Source: Gammaproteobacteria bacterium
GTDB lineage: Bacteria > Pseudomonadota > Gammaproteobacteria > Enterobacterales > Kangiellaceae
Assembly (NCBI GenBank): GCA_013373375.1
Contig: JABXHY010000053.1
Location: 1 to 35,313, forward strand
Length of the DNA: 35,313 bases
Direction of reading: 5' to 3'
The notes under the pieces were generated by a model. The model was not told where the DNA came from, ran no database searches, and saw only the letters and a list, made by a program, of their open reading frames with translations. The position numbers and the translations under genes were made by a program. Shown in pieces: positions 7,098 through 15,158 of the stretch (within the stretch, counting starts at the first letter, position 1; each line of letters begins with the position of its first letter).

Positions 7098-8296
7098 GCG
7101 ATCACCTCGTTAATCGTCAGGCTTTGTAAACGTGGCTGTTCTAGTTCTGCTATGATGTCTTCTTGTACTTGGCCGTCTACGGTAAAACGAACAGACTCGA
7201 CTGTGCTCATGTCTACATGGATTTCACTGCCGAGTTTCGATAGAGAGAAGCGGCTTTGCGGTTTCGCTCGGGTGATTTCTTGGTGCGCGTTCGATTCTCT
7301 GAATGCTGCACGAATCCGGTTCTCCACTTCCTGTTTTTCGCTGCTTTTGGTTGCTTCGCTCAGATTGGTTTTGAATACAACCTCAGCCAGCATAATGACG
7401 TTTTTGTCTGGTATCGCTTGGCAGGTAAGCACGTCACCGTGGCCGTGGTACCCATCATCCATAATGTGGCTATTGAGTTGGTCCAAGATGGTTTGCGGGG
7501 TTTGCCCGACTTCCATCAAAATGTAGGCCGTCGCGGTGCCTGGAGTAATATCGCCGGTGTTTTGAAAGAATACGTTGTCACTGCGAATCCCTGCCACACT
7601 GGTAATGATTGAGCGATAAACATCATCAATGTGCCATTCGCCAGAACTGGTAAAGGCATTTTGCAGGCGCAACGCCAGCTCGTCGTCGGCCTCAATATCT
7701 GCGCCAAGGATGGTGATGTAGTCTGGCAAGTTCTCGGCTGAGACAATGCCGCTGATTTCTTCTGGTATCACACTGTAGTAACCGGCAGATAAATTGAACG
7801 CTTGCCCTTCTGTTTCGGCTTCACATAAGACTTGTCCAGTTGTCTGACCTGATGCAATCACGGTTTCTTGCGATACAAATAGGCGGTAAACCACACCGTC
7901 GATGGGAGCGCTTTGAATGATTGAACCGGCAGCAATGGTGGTTTCATCTTGTGCGTTGGCTTTGCTTAGCGTGATGTAGCCTTGCATTTTTACCGCTGGC
8001 TTTGGATCTACTCCTAGTTCCCACGCTTTAAGGTCTAACGCCCAACGTGCTGCTGTGGCTACGAACATATTCGGCATAACATGCTTGGCAACAAGCGTTG
8101 TGATCAGCCAATAAACTGGTGACACGACCGCGGCTTTTACCCAGCGCCAGAACGGGCTCATTTCAGAGTCATTTGAAATCTTACTGCCAGCCGCTTTTAC
8201 GTCTTGCTCGATCTGTTCGGTGATGGCCTGCTCAGTGGTTGGGATGCCTTCTTGTTCAAGAACATCCACAAAGTCTACGTTTGGGCGCTGGCTCAT
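7094..8296 (-). CDS. J: Baseplate assembly protein J
   Basis: A 400-aa baseplate wedge protein of the gpJ/gp47 family. The central block (KAWELGVDPKPAVKMQGYITLSK, then AAGSIIQS and VYRLFVSQETVIASG) is the recurring beta-rich core of baseplate J proteins. The later segment AFTSSGEWHIDDVYRSIITSVAGIRSDNVF is also characteristic. It overlaps W-like and I by four bases on either side, the conserved W-J-I order. Confidence 0.9.
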   Translation of the reverse strand: MSQRPNVDFVDVLEQEGIPTTEQAITEQIEQDVKAAGSKISNDSEMSPFWRWVKAAVVSPVYWLITTLVAKHVMPNMFVATAARWALDLKAWELGVDPKPAVKMQGYITLSKANAQDETTIAAGSIIQSAPIDGVVYRLFVSQETVIASGQTTGQVLCEAETEGQAFNLSAGYYSVIPEEISGIVSAENLPDYITILGADIEADDELALRLQNAFTSSGEWHIDDVYRSIITSVAGIRSDNVFFQNTGDITPGTATAYILMEVGQTPQTILDQLNSHIMDDGYHGHGDVLTCQAIPDKNVIMLAEVVFKTNLSEATKSSEKQEVENRIRAAFRESNAHQEITRAKPQSRFSLSKLGSEIHVDMSTVESVRFTVDGQVQEDIIAELEQPRLQSLTINEVIA

Positions 8297-8631
8297 GGTG
8301 TTACCTCTGCTTCGATGTTCTGTGAAAATTCATAGGCTTTTGCGGTTAAGTGGATAGTTCCGCTGGTTGATTCTGTTGCGTAAGCGCTACCGGGGATCAC
8401 TCGGTAGTCTTGCTCTGCGCATTGTTCGATTTGTACTAACACGTCAGCTCGCAGGGTTGGGTTGCGTTCAGCAACGAGCTTTCGCGCCAAGCCAGATTCC
8501 ATAATGCGGTGTTTTACATCTTGGGCGATGCTGTAAAGGTCAAATGCTTGGTCTGGTTGTTGACCTGCGTCCATGTTCCAACCGCCTTCAATAACTTTAA
8601 TGTCGACGTGTTTTTTAGAGTCGTTAGCCAT
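8293..8631 (-). CDS. W-like baseplate wedge protein (DUF2590-type)
   Basis: A 112-aa protein directly upstream of J, the position of W (gp25-like) in P2. Its sequence (GGWNMDAGQQPDQAFDLYSIAQDVKHRIMESGLARKL) fits the DUF2590-type proteins seen in Vibrio and HP1-like phages better than P2 gpW itself. It overlaps the tape measure gene by eight bases. A wedge role is inferred from conserved gene order. Confidence 0.7.
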   Translation of the reverse strand: MANDSKKHVDIKVIEGGWNMDAGQQPDQAFDLYSIAQDVKHRIMESGLARKLVAERNPTLRADVLVQIEQCAEQDYRVIPGSAYATESTSGTIHLTAKAYEFSQNIEAEVTP

Positions 8632-10405
8632 TACTTAACGCCTCCCACTCTTCCATTTGTTCAGGCGTGAATCCGCCCTCAGCCGTGATATATACCTCAC
8701 CAATATGAGTTTGATTACCTGCCGAACGTGACGAGGCTGGCGCGGTGAAGTTCTGGACCATTTGCGGCGGCAGTTGTGCGGTAGTTTGAACAGTGCTTGA
8801 TGCCGAGAAATCTTCCATTGTTGGAATGGGTTTGCGCTCTGCTTTTTCGGCTACGGTTGCGGCTTCTAACTCTGGGCTACCCGAGCTGCTTAGGTCGATG
8901 TCAATGCCCGGTATCATATTGAGTTTGTCGATCACCCAATCAATAGTGTCTGACAGGAACTTAAATACGGCAGTGTCACCAAAAGAGGCTTTTAGGTCAT
9001 CCCACCAATAAATCATTGCGCCCACGGCAGCAACGAGAGCAACAATACCCGCAACCACCCATGTCATAGGGTTTGCCCACAAAGCCGCGTTGAACAACCA
9101 AGTGGAAGCAGTCATGGCTAAGGTGCTAATGCGAAGTAATTTGAGCACACCATTAAGTGTTCCCATCGTCACCGCCCAGCCACCACTCATCATCTGACCA
9201 ATACCCATCGCAAGAGATAAACCAGCAACCACACCACCAAGCGATAATCCCGCGATCGCGGCATAACCGAGTAATTCAGTTAACCATGGGAATTCGTCTG
9301 TCCAACCAGTTAGCCAAACGAGACCATCGGCCAGTGAACCGACAACGGCGTTAATGGAAGGAAGAATGGCACCAAAGACGGCTGCACGAACGGCAAACCA
9401 TGAGGATTCTAGCCGCTCCCATTGGTCTGTCATTTTTGAGGCCATTTCTTCGGCTTTTGACATACCTTGGACGTTGCCAAGTGTCTCGATACTCGATGCA
9501 AGTCCGTCAGTATCAGCCATCAGTAATTTGATCATGCTGACGGCTTCTTCTGAACCAAATGCTTTCTTCAAGTCAGCAGCTTCGGCTACGCTTAACGTGT
9601 CACCGTACTGTCCTTTCAACTTATCGAGAATGTCCAACATAGGCAGCATTTGCCCTTGGCTATCAGTAAACGATAAATTGAGTTTGTCTTGAGCTTTGGC
9701 AACCCCAGCTAAGAATGCTTTGTATTTGGTACCTGCTTCACTACCACTCATTGTGGCTTGCAATGTACCCAAGATCGCCATTTGTTCAGACATCGCAATG
9801 CCTGCTGACGTCGCGTTCGCGCCCACACTGGTAAATGCAGAACTCATTTCTGCACCAGTGGTTTTGAACATTTGTACCGCGCTAGCCGTTTGTCCTGCGA
9901 CTAGCTCAACCCATGCCCCTTTGCCCATTTCCGTGGCTTGGTTTTTAAAGATGCCATACATGGTACCCATGTAGTTGGTAATGGTTGATGTATCGGCTTT
10001 TGTCGCGGCGGCTAATACGCCGGAGGCTTTGGTAAACTGAGAAAGTTCATTGCCATCCAATCCCGCAATAGCAGATTGAATATCATAGGAAGCAGCCACA
10101 AAATCGGTGGCTGACTTACCATATTCAGCAGAGAACTCCAGCGCGGTGACTTGAAGCTGTTTAAGGGCGTCACCAGTTACACCAAGCGATGCTACTTCAC
10201 CTAGCTTTCTATCCATTTCAATGGCTGGCATTAATGCGTTTTGCACGGCAAAGCCTGCCGCCACGATACCTGCAGTACCTGTCGCGACATTCTGTAAACC
10301 TTGCTTACCAAGCTCTGATGCTTGGGTCATCTCTTTGGTGATGCCCTGCAGTGGCTTGGTTACCTGATCAATCAGGCTCATTTGCATTAGTAGCTTTTCA
10401 TTCAT
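8624..10405 (-). CDS. T: Tail tape measure protein
   Basis: A 593-aa protein of the TP901/gpT type that sets tail length and occupies the tube before DNA release. The N-terminal 320 residues are helical and Ala/Thr-rich (VASLGVTGDALKQLQVTALEFSAEYGKSATDFV is a recognised tape-measure pattern). Two hydrophobic stretches follow, about 375-405 and 440-465 (WVVAGIVALVAAVGAMIYWW), which may contact the host membrane. It starts 14 bases after the end of the frameshifted chaperone, the universal order chaperone then tape measure. Confidence 0.9.
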   Translation of the reverse strand: MNEKLLMQMSLIDQVTKPLQGITKEMTQASELGKQGLQNVATGTAGIVAAGFAVQNALMPAIEMDRKLGEVASLGVTGDALKQLQVTALEFSAEYGKSATDFVAASYDIQSAIAGLDGNELSQFTKASGVLAAATKADTSTITNYMGTMYGIFKNQATEMGKGAWVELVAGQTASAVQMFKTTGAEMSSAFTSVGANATSAGIAMSEQMAILGTLQATMSGSEAGTKYKAFLAGVAKAQDKLNLSFTDSQGQMLPMLDILDKLKGQYGDTLSVAEAADLKKAFGSEEAVSMIKLLMADTDGLASSIETLGNVQGMSKAEEMASKMTDQWERLESSWFAVRAAVFGAILPSINAVVGSLADGLVWLTGWTDEFPWLTELLGYAAIAGLSLGGVVAGLSLAMGIGQMMSGGWAVTMGTLNGVLKLLRISTLAMTASTWLFNAALWANPMTWVVAGIVALVAAVGAMIYWWDDLKASFGDTAVFKFLSDTIDWVIDKLNMIPGIDIDLSSSGSPELEAATVAEKAERKPIPTMEDFSASSTVQTTAQLPPQMVQNFTAPASSRSAGNQTHIGEVYITAEGGFTPEQMEEWEALSNG

Positions 10406-10419
10406 TGAATGGTGGCTCG

Positions 10420-10889
10420 CTATTTTTTATTGAAGAGATTCGCGATGGCGGTTTGTACTGCGGCTTCCATACGGTTTCTCTCTCGTTTTTCTAGCCACAT
10501 GGCTCTGGCTAGGTTTTGTTCGTCGTCTCCCTCATTTGGGAGATAGTATCTGCGCAGGGTGAGCGCTTGCTCGATGCTGTTTTGCTCAATGCGCTCAACC
10601 CGCTGGTTTAGTTTTTTAGGGTGATTTTGATGTCGCCTTTAGCTGCTTCACTTACTTTTTGATAGAGCTCCATCACTAAGTGCGGAACAGTATCTAAGTA
10701 ACCCTTTAGCTCGTCTTTCTGTTTGCTGTCGACACTTCGAGTAAGGTACTTATACGCAGGGACAACTTTGTCATCTGGCATCACTTCGTTGGAATAGTTG
10801 TTCGCGTCCGTTACGCTTGGAGTGAACGTGAAATCTGTAGTGTGAATAGTTACTACTACTGGCTTAGCGGTAAAAGCAGGGTTACTCAT
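10420..10889 (-). CDS. Tail assembly chaperone, -1 frameshift extended form (156 aa)
   Basis: The first 93 codons are those of the short chaperone. A -1 shift at A AAA AAC (10617-10611) bypasses the TAA stop and continues in the overlapping frame for 63 more codons with no stop (starting LNQRVERIEQNSIEQ), ending at TAG 10422-10420. The added domain is helical and strongly charged. This fills an otherwise empty 200-base gap and ends 14 bases before the tape measure start. P2 E/E+E' and lambda G/GT use the same arrangement, where the long form binds tape measure and the short form binds tube protein. The slip itself is inferred. Confidence 0.85.
10608..10889 (-). CDS. Tail assembly chaperone, short form
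   Basis: A 93-aa protein (MSNPAFTAKPVVVTIHTTDF...) of the small tail-assembly chaperone type found between tube and tape measure genes. It is the non-frameshifted product, terminating at TAA right after the slippery heptamer. The N-terminal half is beta-rich, and the C-terminal half helical (TVPHLVMELYQKVSEAAKGD). Its start overlaps the end of the spanin lipoprotein gene by eight bases. Confidence 0.8.
   Translation of the reverse strand: MSNPAFTAKPVVVTIHTTDFTFTPSVTDANNYSNEVMPDDKVVPAYKYLTRSVDSKQKDELKGYLDTVPHLVMELYQKVSEAAKGDIKITLKN
10611..10617 (-). promoter_or_regulatory. Programmed -1 ribosomal frameshift slippery site
   Basis: Read on the minus strand, the codons CTA AAA AAC TAA contain A AAA AAC in the canonical X XXY YYZ phase, immediately before the zero-frame stop. 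Both tRNAs can re-pair one base back (AAA AAA), and the -1 frame downstream is open for 63 codons. AAAAAAC is among the established bacterial slippery heptamers. I did not fold the downstream RNA for a stimulatory structure. Confidence 0.85.
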
Positions 10890-11199
10890 GGTTTTGTCCT
10901 TTGGTTGTCGTTGGCTGCAAAGCTTCTTGCTCGGCTCGCCAGTTTAAGTAATCTTGTGTTTGTCCAGCGCATTGGCTGACGGCTTGTTTCAGCCTTGGAA
11001 TATCTTTTGTGACCACTTCTGGCCACGTACCGATCACATCAGGTTTTTCGCAAGGCACGACCAAACCTGCTGGCGGTAACTTCACAATGATGCGTGTTTC
11101 AACACTGTCAGTAGGGTTCGCGCAAGCGCTCAGTAACAACGGCAGGGATATCGCACTCAACATTTGCCATTTGTTGTTCCAGTTGGTCGATTTGTTCAT
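10882..11199 (-). CDS. Outer-membrane spanin lipoprotein (Rz1/LysC-like)
   Basis: A 105-aa lipoprotein with signal segment MLSAISLPLLLSAC, a clear lipobox LLSAC (Cys about residue 26). The mature part is short, with two further Cys residues. Its gene begins inside the inner-membrane spanin gene in another frame, the hallmark of Rz/Rz1 pairs. The two proteins bridge the periplasm and fuse inner and outer membranes in the last step of lysis. Confidence 0.85.
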   Translation of the reverse strand: MNKSTNWNNKWQMLSAISLPLLLSACANPTDSVETRIIVKLPPAGLVVPCEKPDVIGTWPEVVTKDIPRLKQAVSQCAGQTQDYLNWRAEQEALQPTTTKGQNHE

Positions 11200-11449
11200 T
11201 GAGCTGCCTTTTGTCTTGCTGGTTTTTCTGCGCCCTACTCACCAATAAGCGGTTTAGATACTGCTGGTCATGCTTCAGAGTTTCAATGGTCGCTTGGCTG
11301 GTTTGGTTGGCTTGTTTTGCGGCATCTAGCCTTGCTCTTAGCGCGGCCTGCTCTGCTTTACTTGCTTTTAACATCAACCACATTGAAGCCATTGCGATCA
11401 CCACTGCTGCGGCTAAAAGCCATTTAATCCAACGTGATGCAGCGACCAT
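11108..11449 (-). CDS. Inner-membrane spanin (Rz/LysB-like)
   Basis: A 113-aa protein with an N-terminal membrane anchor (WLLAAAVVIAMASMWLML, about residues 10-27). A long charged coiled coil follows (about 28-95, KAEQAALRARLDAAKQ...). It starts after AGAGGG seven bases upstream and overlaps the endolysin gene end by 26 bases. Its 3' third overlaps the spanin lipoprotein gene. Topology and overlap together identify it as the i-spanin partner. Confidence 0.85.
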   Translation of the reverse strand: MVAASRWIKWLLAAAVVIAMASMWLMLKASKAEQAALRARLDAAKQANQTSQATIETLKHDQQYLNRLLVSRAQKNQQDKRQLNEQIDQLEQQMANVECDIPAVVTERLREPY

Positions 11450-12008
11450 ATTCGAGCCCTCTGCGAGTGACCAATCCTGTTAGCTTCTTGCCACCGCCAT
11501 ACACCCATCGTTTAAGCTCTTCACAGGCGCGTGCGTATTCCCCTTGTCCAATCAATCGGTAAATCTGGGTGGACGAGCCATTGGCATTGTTTTTAAATCT
11601 GGTGCATCCAACATTGAAAGCAAACGAAGTAAATGCGTCGAACTGTCCTTGCGTCATGGCTTTGCCCGATTGAGCTTCTGCTTTAGTGACACACCGTTCT
11701 GAGTCTTGAATATTCCTCACCCAGTCTTTAGCAATCGTTTCTAACGAAACCGCTTTGTCAGGCACACCATGAGTATTTCCAATCCCGTTTGTGATGAGTC
11801 CGGCTGGGCATTGATACGGAGTACGTCGACACCCTTCAGCATTACCAATGATTTCTAACGCGAGTGGGCTGACTCGAAGATCACCTACGGCTTGCTGTTC
11901 AATCACTACCGCGCCGACAGGCTCTGCAATATTTGAAACAGTGACACCGCCTGTCACTAAGCCGATGACGGCCGTGACTGAGCAAATAATTTTTTTAGTC
12001 AGCTTCAT
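11424..12008 (-). CDS. Endolysin, GH24 lysozyme with N-terminal signal-anchor
   Basis: A 194-aa muramidase. Residues 5-25 (KKIICSVTAVIGLVTGGVTVSN) form a weakly hydrophobic, Gly/Val/Thr-rich segment typical of a SAR signal-anchor, which lets the enzyme reach the periplasm through Sec. The catalytic motif is E-GCRRTPYQ-C-PAGLI-T, i.e. Glu, eight residues, Cys, five residues, Thr. Cys replaces the Asp of T4-type lysozymes, a variant known in SAR endolysins. It overlaps the holin by 14 bases. Several Cys residues (CRR, YQC, ERC, VGC) could support disulphide-controlled activation; that is inference. Confidence 0.9.
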   Translation of the reverse strand: MKLTKKIICSVTAVIGLVTGGVTVSNIAEPVGAVVIEQQAVGDLRVSPLALEIIGNAEGCRRTPYQCPAGLITNGIGNTHGVPDKAVSLETIAKDWVRNIQDSERCVTKAEAQSGKAMTQGQFDAFTSFAFNVGCTRFKNNANGSSTQIYRLIGQGEYARACEELKRWVYGGGKKLTGLVTRRGLEYGRCITLD

Positions 12009-12207
12009 TTATCGTGACTCCCTTTTCTGCGGCAATACGTTGAATGGCAAGTTTGTGCCAAAAGTTAAGCCCTAATGCGATCACACCAATCAGCAACGAT
12101 AAGGTGAAATACCACTGTTCATAAGTCAGCTTGCTAAGCCCCATACCGAACGCGGACATAAGATAGGCAATCCAACTCGTAAACCTGTCGAACCAGTCTT
12201 TGATCAT
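11995..12207 (-). CDS. Holin (HP1-type small holin)
   Basis: A 70-aa inner-membrane protein with two hydrophobic segments, WIAYLMSAFGMGL and WYFTLSLLIGVIALGLNFW, and a charged C-terminus. This fits a class II or HP1-type holin that triggers lysis. I chose ATG 12207 over the in-frame upstream ATG 12237. GAGGG precedes it by five bases, and it overlaps the stop of the zinc-finger gene as ATGA, whereas the upstream start lies deep within that gene. The endolysin follows with a 14-base overlap. Confidence 0.75.
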   Translation of the reverse strand: MIKDWFDRFTSWIAYLMSAFGMGLSKLTYEQWYFTLSLLIGVIALGLNFWHKLAIQRIAAEKGVTINEAD

Positions 12208-12422
12208 AATTGCCCTCTGTCCGCTAACTGCTGGCAATCAATACAGAGTTGGCAGCCTTTGCTTGCTTCTCTTCGCGCTTCTGGGATTTGCTCGCCACAC
12301 TCTTTGCAATCCAACGCGCTTTCTTTTTCGGCATTCTGGCTAGCCCGTAACAGGTGGTTAGCCAGAGCCATTTCGGTGAATTGGGTTTCTGTTCCATTTG
12401 CATGGTCGATCAAGTCCGTCAT
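12204..12422 (-). CDS. TraR/DksA-type C4 zinc finger protein
   Basis: A 72-aa protein with CKECGEQIP...CQLCIDCQ, the C4 zinc finger of small TraR/DksA-like phage proteins. It lacks the long coiled coil of DksA, so it is the short phage form. TraR binds the RNA polymerase secondary channel and mimics DksA with ppGpp; whether this version does is unknown. Such genes are common near the lysis cassette in P2-like phages of Vibrio and Haemophilus type. Confidence 0.85.
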   Translation of the reverse strand: MTDLIDHANGTETQFTEMALANHLLRASQNAEKESALDCKECGEQIPEARREASKGCQLCIDCQQLADRGQL

Positions 12423-12431
12423 TTATCGTTC

Positions 12432-12887
12432 CTATTGACTAAGGATGTGGCGCGTATCTTCTTTGCTTAAGTACGGCACACCATCAATTTTGATAAACAA
12501 CGGGCTAGTTACTCGGCCTTTCAACTTGCGCTTGGATAAGTCAGTGCTTGATGGGTCAATGTTTAGAATGTCTTCAACCGTCCACTTAACTCCGAAGAAC
12601 TCAACCTTTTGTTCTTCATCGCCAGTGTTGGCGTAACACATAAGGTCATCGAGTGGCAGATCACGGTAACTTCCGGCCGCTTTCGCCGCCGCGTGTACTA
12701 CTTTGAAGTACTTAGCGCTTAGCTCTACTTCGATTTCACAACTCACTTGCCCTGCGGTGTGACCGTCAGGAATACCGCCACTAAAGGCTGTTTCTGAACC
12801 GTCTTCAATGCTGGCGCTAAGGCTTTCAACATGAACAAATTCACCAAGTAAGTTGGTATCAAAATTACGACTTGAAATGCGGCTCAT
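12432..12887 (-). CDS. Tail tube protein (DUF2597-type)
   Basis: A 151-aa protein following the sheath gene, with one-base overlap (TAATG). The sequence MSRISSRNFDTNLLGEFVHVESLSASIEDGSETAFSGGIPDGHTAG fits the DUF2597 tail tube family of HP1-like phages. It is the FII equivalent of P2 and would polymerise into the inner tail tube around the tape measure. Confidence 0.8.
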   Translation of the reverse strand: MSRISSRNFDTNLLGEFVHVESLSASIEDGSETAFSGGIPDGHTAGQVSCEIEVELSAKYFKVVHAAAKAAGSYRDLPLDDLMCYANTGDEEQKVEFFGVKWTVEDILNIDPSSTDLSKRKLKGRVTSPLFIKIDGVPYLSKEDTRHILSQ

Positions 12888-14002
12888 TAGGCTAACTCCC
12901 CTTTCTTAACGCTTATGTAGACTTTGATTTTTACTGGGCAATCGTATGGCTGGACTTGCATGTAAATTTCAACTTCTTCATTGGTCACCCATTTGATGGA
13001 GATGTCTTCATCTTCTGGCGGAAGGATTTCACCTGGGTTGCCCGTTCTCGCCATACGTCTTAAGTCTTGGGTGAAGTAGACTTTTGCGGCTTCAATTGAG
13101 GCAGGTGTTGAATTGAATTTACGATCACCGATTCGGGCAATGGCGCGAATACGTACAAAGCGAGCCGCTTTCATCGCAACACGGATATGGCGAATGTCTT
13201 GATAGTCGCCACCTGGTACATCGAGGGTGTTACCTGTTGTCCAGTGCTGCCCCGGATAATCGGGATAGTTCATAGGTACCGACAAACGGCCAGCTTCTAA
13301 CGCTTTAAGGTGCGCGAGCTGTAGGCTGTCGCCGTTCTTATCAGTCATAAAGTCTGTTTTACCCAATACTGAGCCTGTCATGACTCGTGCAGGTGAATCG
13401 GCAATCGAGACTTCACCATTGGCTAAACGCCCCGCGTATTTACCTTGGGTGTCTAAGTCTTCGTGAACGGTTGGTACCACTGTCACGTATTCGCTGGCGA
13501 CTTCGGTCACAATCGCAATGCTTGCTGCAATGTATTGCTCCCAAGTTTGCCCTGCTGTTGGGTCGTCGTTGATTTCTGGCAATCGGCAGATCACGAAGAC
13601 TTCACGGCCAAGTGTGGCTTTAAGCTCAGTTCGTAGCGCAACCGCACTTTCAATGAGCGTTTTATCGGTCGCAGGGATGTGCAGAACAATGCCTTCAAAA
13701 CTGGCGACTTCATTGGCTTTCTTCACGGCATCTTGCCAGTTGTCACCTTCGTCTAAGATGAGTACGCCTGCCGTCCAATCTTGTTTTGCGTTTAACTGCG
13801 CGGCTTTGATGTTAGCTAGGTAGTCTGGGTTTGCGTCTTTTAGCTGTTCGTCCAGATTGTCACTGGTTGAATCCACCATGTACAAAGCGCGTTCTTCGCC
13901 TGTTACTGTGCCGTACCCAACATATAGGAAGTGGTTGTCTACAGTGGCGATAGGCCCTTGCATTAGGTTTTGGATGATGATGGTAACGGTTGGCCATGCC
14001 AT
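12887..14002 (-). CDS. Contractile tail sheath protein (DUF2586-type)
   Basis: A 371-aa protein in the sheath position, upstream of the tube. Residues such as DWTAGVLILDEGDNWQDAVKKANE and the C-terminal DLRRMARTGNPGEILPPEDEDISIKWVTNEEVEIYMQVQPYDCPVKIKVYI match the DUF2586 sheath family typical of HP1/K139-like myophages rather than P2 FI. It shows that the virion has a contractile tail. Confidence 0.85.
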   Translation of the reverse strand: MAWPTVTIIIQNLMQGPIATVDNHFLYVGYGTVTGEERALYMVDSTSDNLDEQLKDANPDYLANIKAAQLNAKQDWTAGVLILDEGDNWQDAVKKANEVASFEGIVLHIPATDKTLIESAVALRTELKATLGREVFVICRLPEINDDPTAGQTWEQYIAASIAIVTEVASEYVTVVPTVHEDLDTQGKYAGRLANGEVSIADSPARVMTGSVLGKTDFMTDKNGDSLQLAHLKALEAGRLSVPMNYPDYPGQHWTTGNTLDVPGGDYQDIRHIRVAMKAARFVRIRAIARIGDRKFNSTPASIEAAKVYFTQDLRRMARTGNPGEILPPEDEDISIKWVTNEEVEIYMQVQPYDCPVKIKVYISVKKGELA

Positions 14003-14004
14003 AG

Positions 14005-14664
14005 TTACTTACTCCTGTTGCGTTTGAGTTCTCGCTTAATCATCATTGCCATGCGTTTTGGGCTAATGCCGATCAGCTGTCGTTCTGGTCTTCCTACTTT
14101 CCAATCTCTCGCTGGGGTTTTGTTTTCCAGCTCCTGAATGGTTTTTGCCGCTTCCCCAAGTGTCATGTTTTCTCTTATCCACTTGAGGGTTGGTTTCTTG
14201 CCGCGTTTCTGCCTGCCTTGAGGCTGTAATCGAAAACCAAGGCCACGCAGGGTTTTGGCTTGTTCGCGGGTTGCGTTGTCGTCTTTGCTTGGCTCTTTGT
14301 CTCGCTTTGCCTGACGCTTTCGCTTAGCTAATCCGCTTTCTTCTGCAATCCCATGATGGTGTTGATAAGCCACTTTGCCTCGGGCAGTCGGCCAGCCAAC
14401 GAACAAGTCACGATTGCTGTTTCGCTGGAAGTGCTTCACTTTGCGAGTGAAACCCATCAGCATTTTTTTCCTGCCTGACTTGCGCCCTTTCCACTTGGTG
14501 CCGTCAGGGTTGGTTTGGGTTCTTATGTTCTTTTTGGTTAGCTTGACGATTTGGGCGCCCAGCTTTTTAAGCAATCTGGCGCGGGTTTTCTTATCAAGCA
14601 TGAGCACTTCAATTTGCTCTTTGGCTCTTAGAAAGCTGCGCTCGTCGGCCTTAACTTGGAGCAT
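14005..14664 (-). CDS. S: Phage virion morphogenesis protein S (tail completion)
   Basis: A 219-aa basic protein of the gpS family, with the segment KLGAQIVKLTKKNIRTQTNPDGTKWKGRK that recurs in phage virion morphogenesis proteins. It completes the head-proximal tail end. A Lys/Arg-rich insert (about 105-160, KRKRQAKRDKEPSKDD) makes it longer than P2 S (about 150 aa). It overlaps R by 14 bases and ends two bases before the sheath ATG. Confidence 0.85.
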   Translation of the reverse strand: MLQVKADERSFLRAKEQIEVLMLDKKTRARLLKKLGAQIVKLTKKNIRTQTNPDGTKWKGRKSGRKKMLMGFTRKVKHFQRNSNRDLFVGWPTARGKVAYQHHHGIAEESGLAKRKRQAKRDKEPSKDDNATREQAKTLRGLGFRLQPQGRQKRGKKPTLKWIRENMTLGEAAKTIQELENKTPARDWKVGRPERQLIGISPKRMAMMIKRELKRNRSK

Positions 14665-15157
14665 TGCCGATCACCACGTCTTTTAGCTTGGTTGCTGTCC
14701 AAATGTCGTATTCTTCAATTCGGTATTGCTTGCCACTCCAGTAGATAGGGCCGTTTGGGTCTTCAATGACTTTGACTGGCTCTTCAAACATCACCTCTAT
14801 GATGATTTCTGCGCTGTTGTCGTCTTCGAGTACCACTTCAATTTCTGGATCGCGCAGCTCACTAAGCTGTTGCTCTCGGTCTTCATCGTTATCCATCAAC
14901 CAGCCACCAACATTGGCGAACAGTACGGCTGGGCTTTGTTCTTTGTATGGGAAGCGGTCAAAGTAGAACTCCGCTTTGTAACGCTGGATCATTAATTGGA
15001 AACTGCCGTTGCCCATAAACTTGGGAGACAAAACAAGCTCTATCTCGCCCATTTCAGCGCTCATGCGTTTGGCGACCTTGTCCCCGACTCGCTCCTCGAT
15101 AAAGGCTTTCAGGTCACGCAGTTTGTAACCGGCTTGATACTGTGGCTGTTCGCTCAT
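14651..15157 (-). CDS. R: Tail completion protein R
   Basis: A 168-aa protein fitting the gpR family (YKLRDLKAFIEERV near the start, RYKAEFYFDRFPY and ALFANVGGWLMDND in the middle). It works with S to finish the tail for joining to the head. The L-R-S order is as in P2 except that the P2 X-Y-lysis genes between L and R are absent here; the lysis genes lie downstream of the tube instead. Confidence 0.85.
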   Translation of the reverse strand: MSEQPQYQAGYKLRDLKAFIEERVGDKVAKRMSAEMGEIELVLSPKFMGNGSFQLMIQRYKAEFYFDRFPYKEQSPAVLFANVGGWLMDNDEDREQQLSELRDPEIEVVLEDDNSAEIIIEVMFEEPVKVIEDPNGPIYWSGKQYRIEEYDIWTATKLKDVVIGNAPS

Positions 15158-15158
15158 A

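Noticed and set aside
11995-12237. An 80-aa version of the holin.
   Set aside because: The ATG at 12207 has GAGGG at good spacing and overlaps the previous stop as ATGA; the longer start has no such support.
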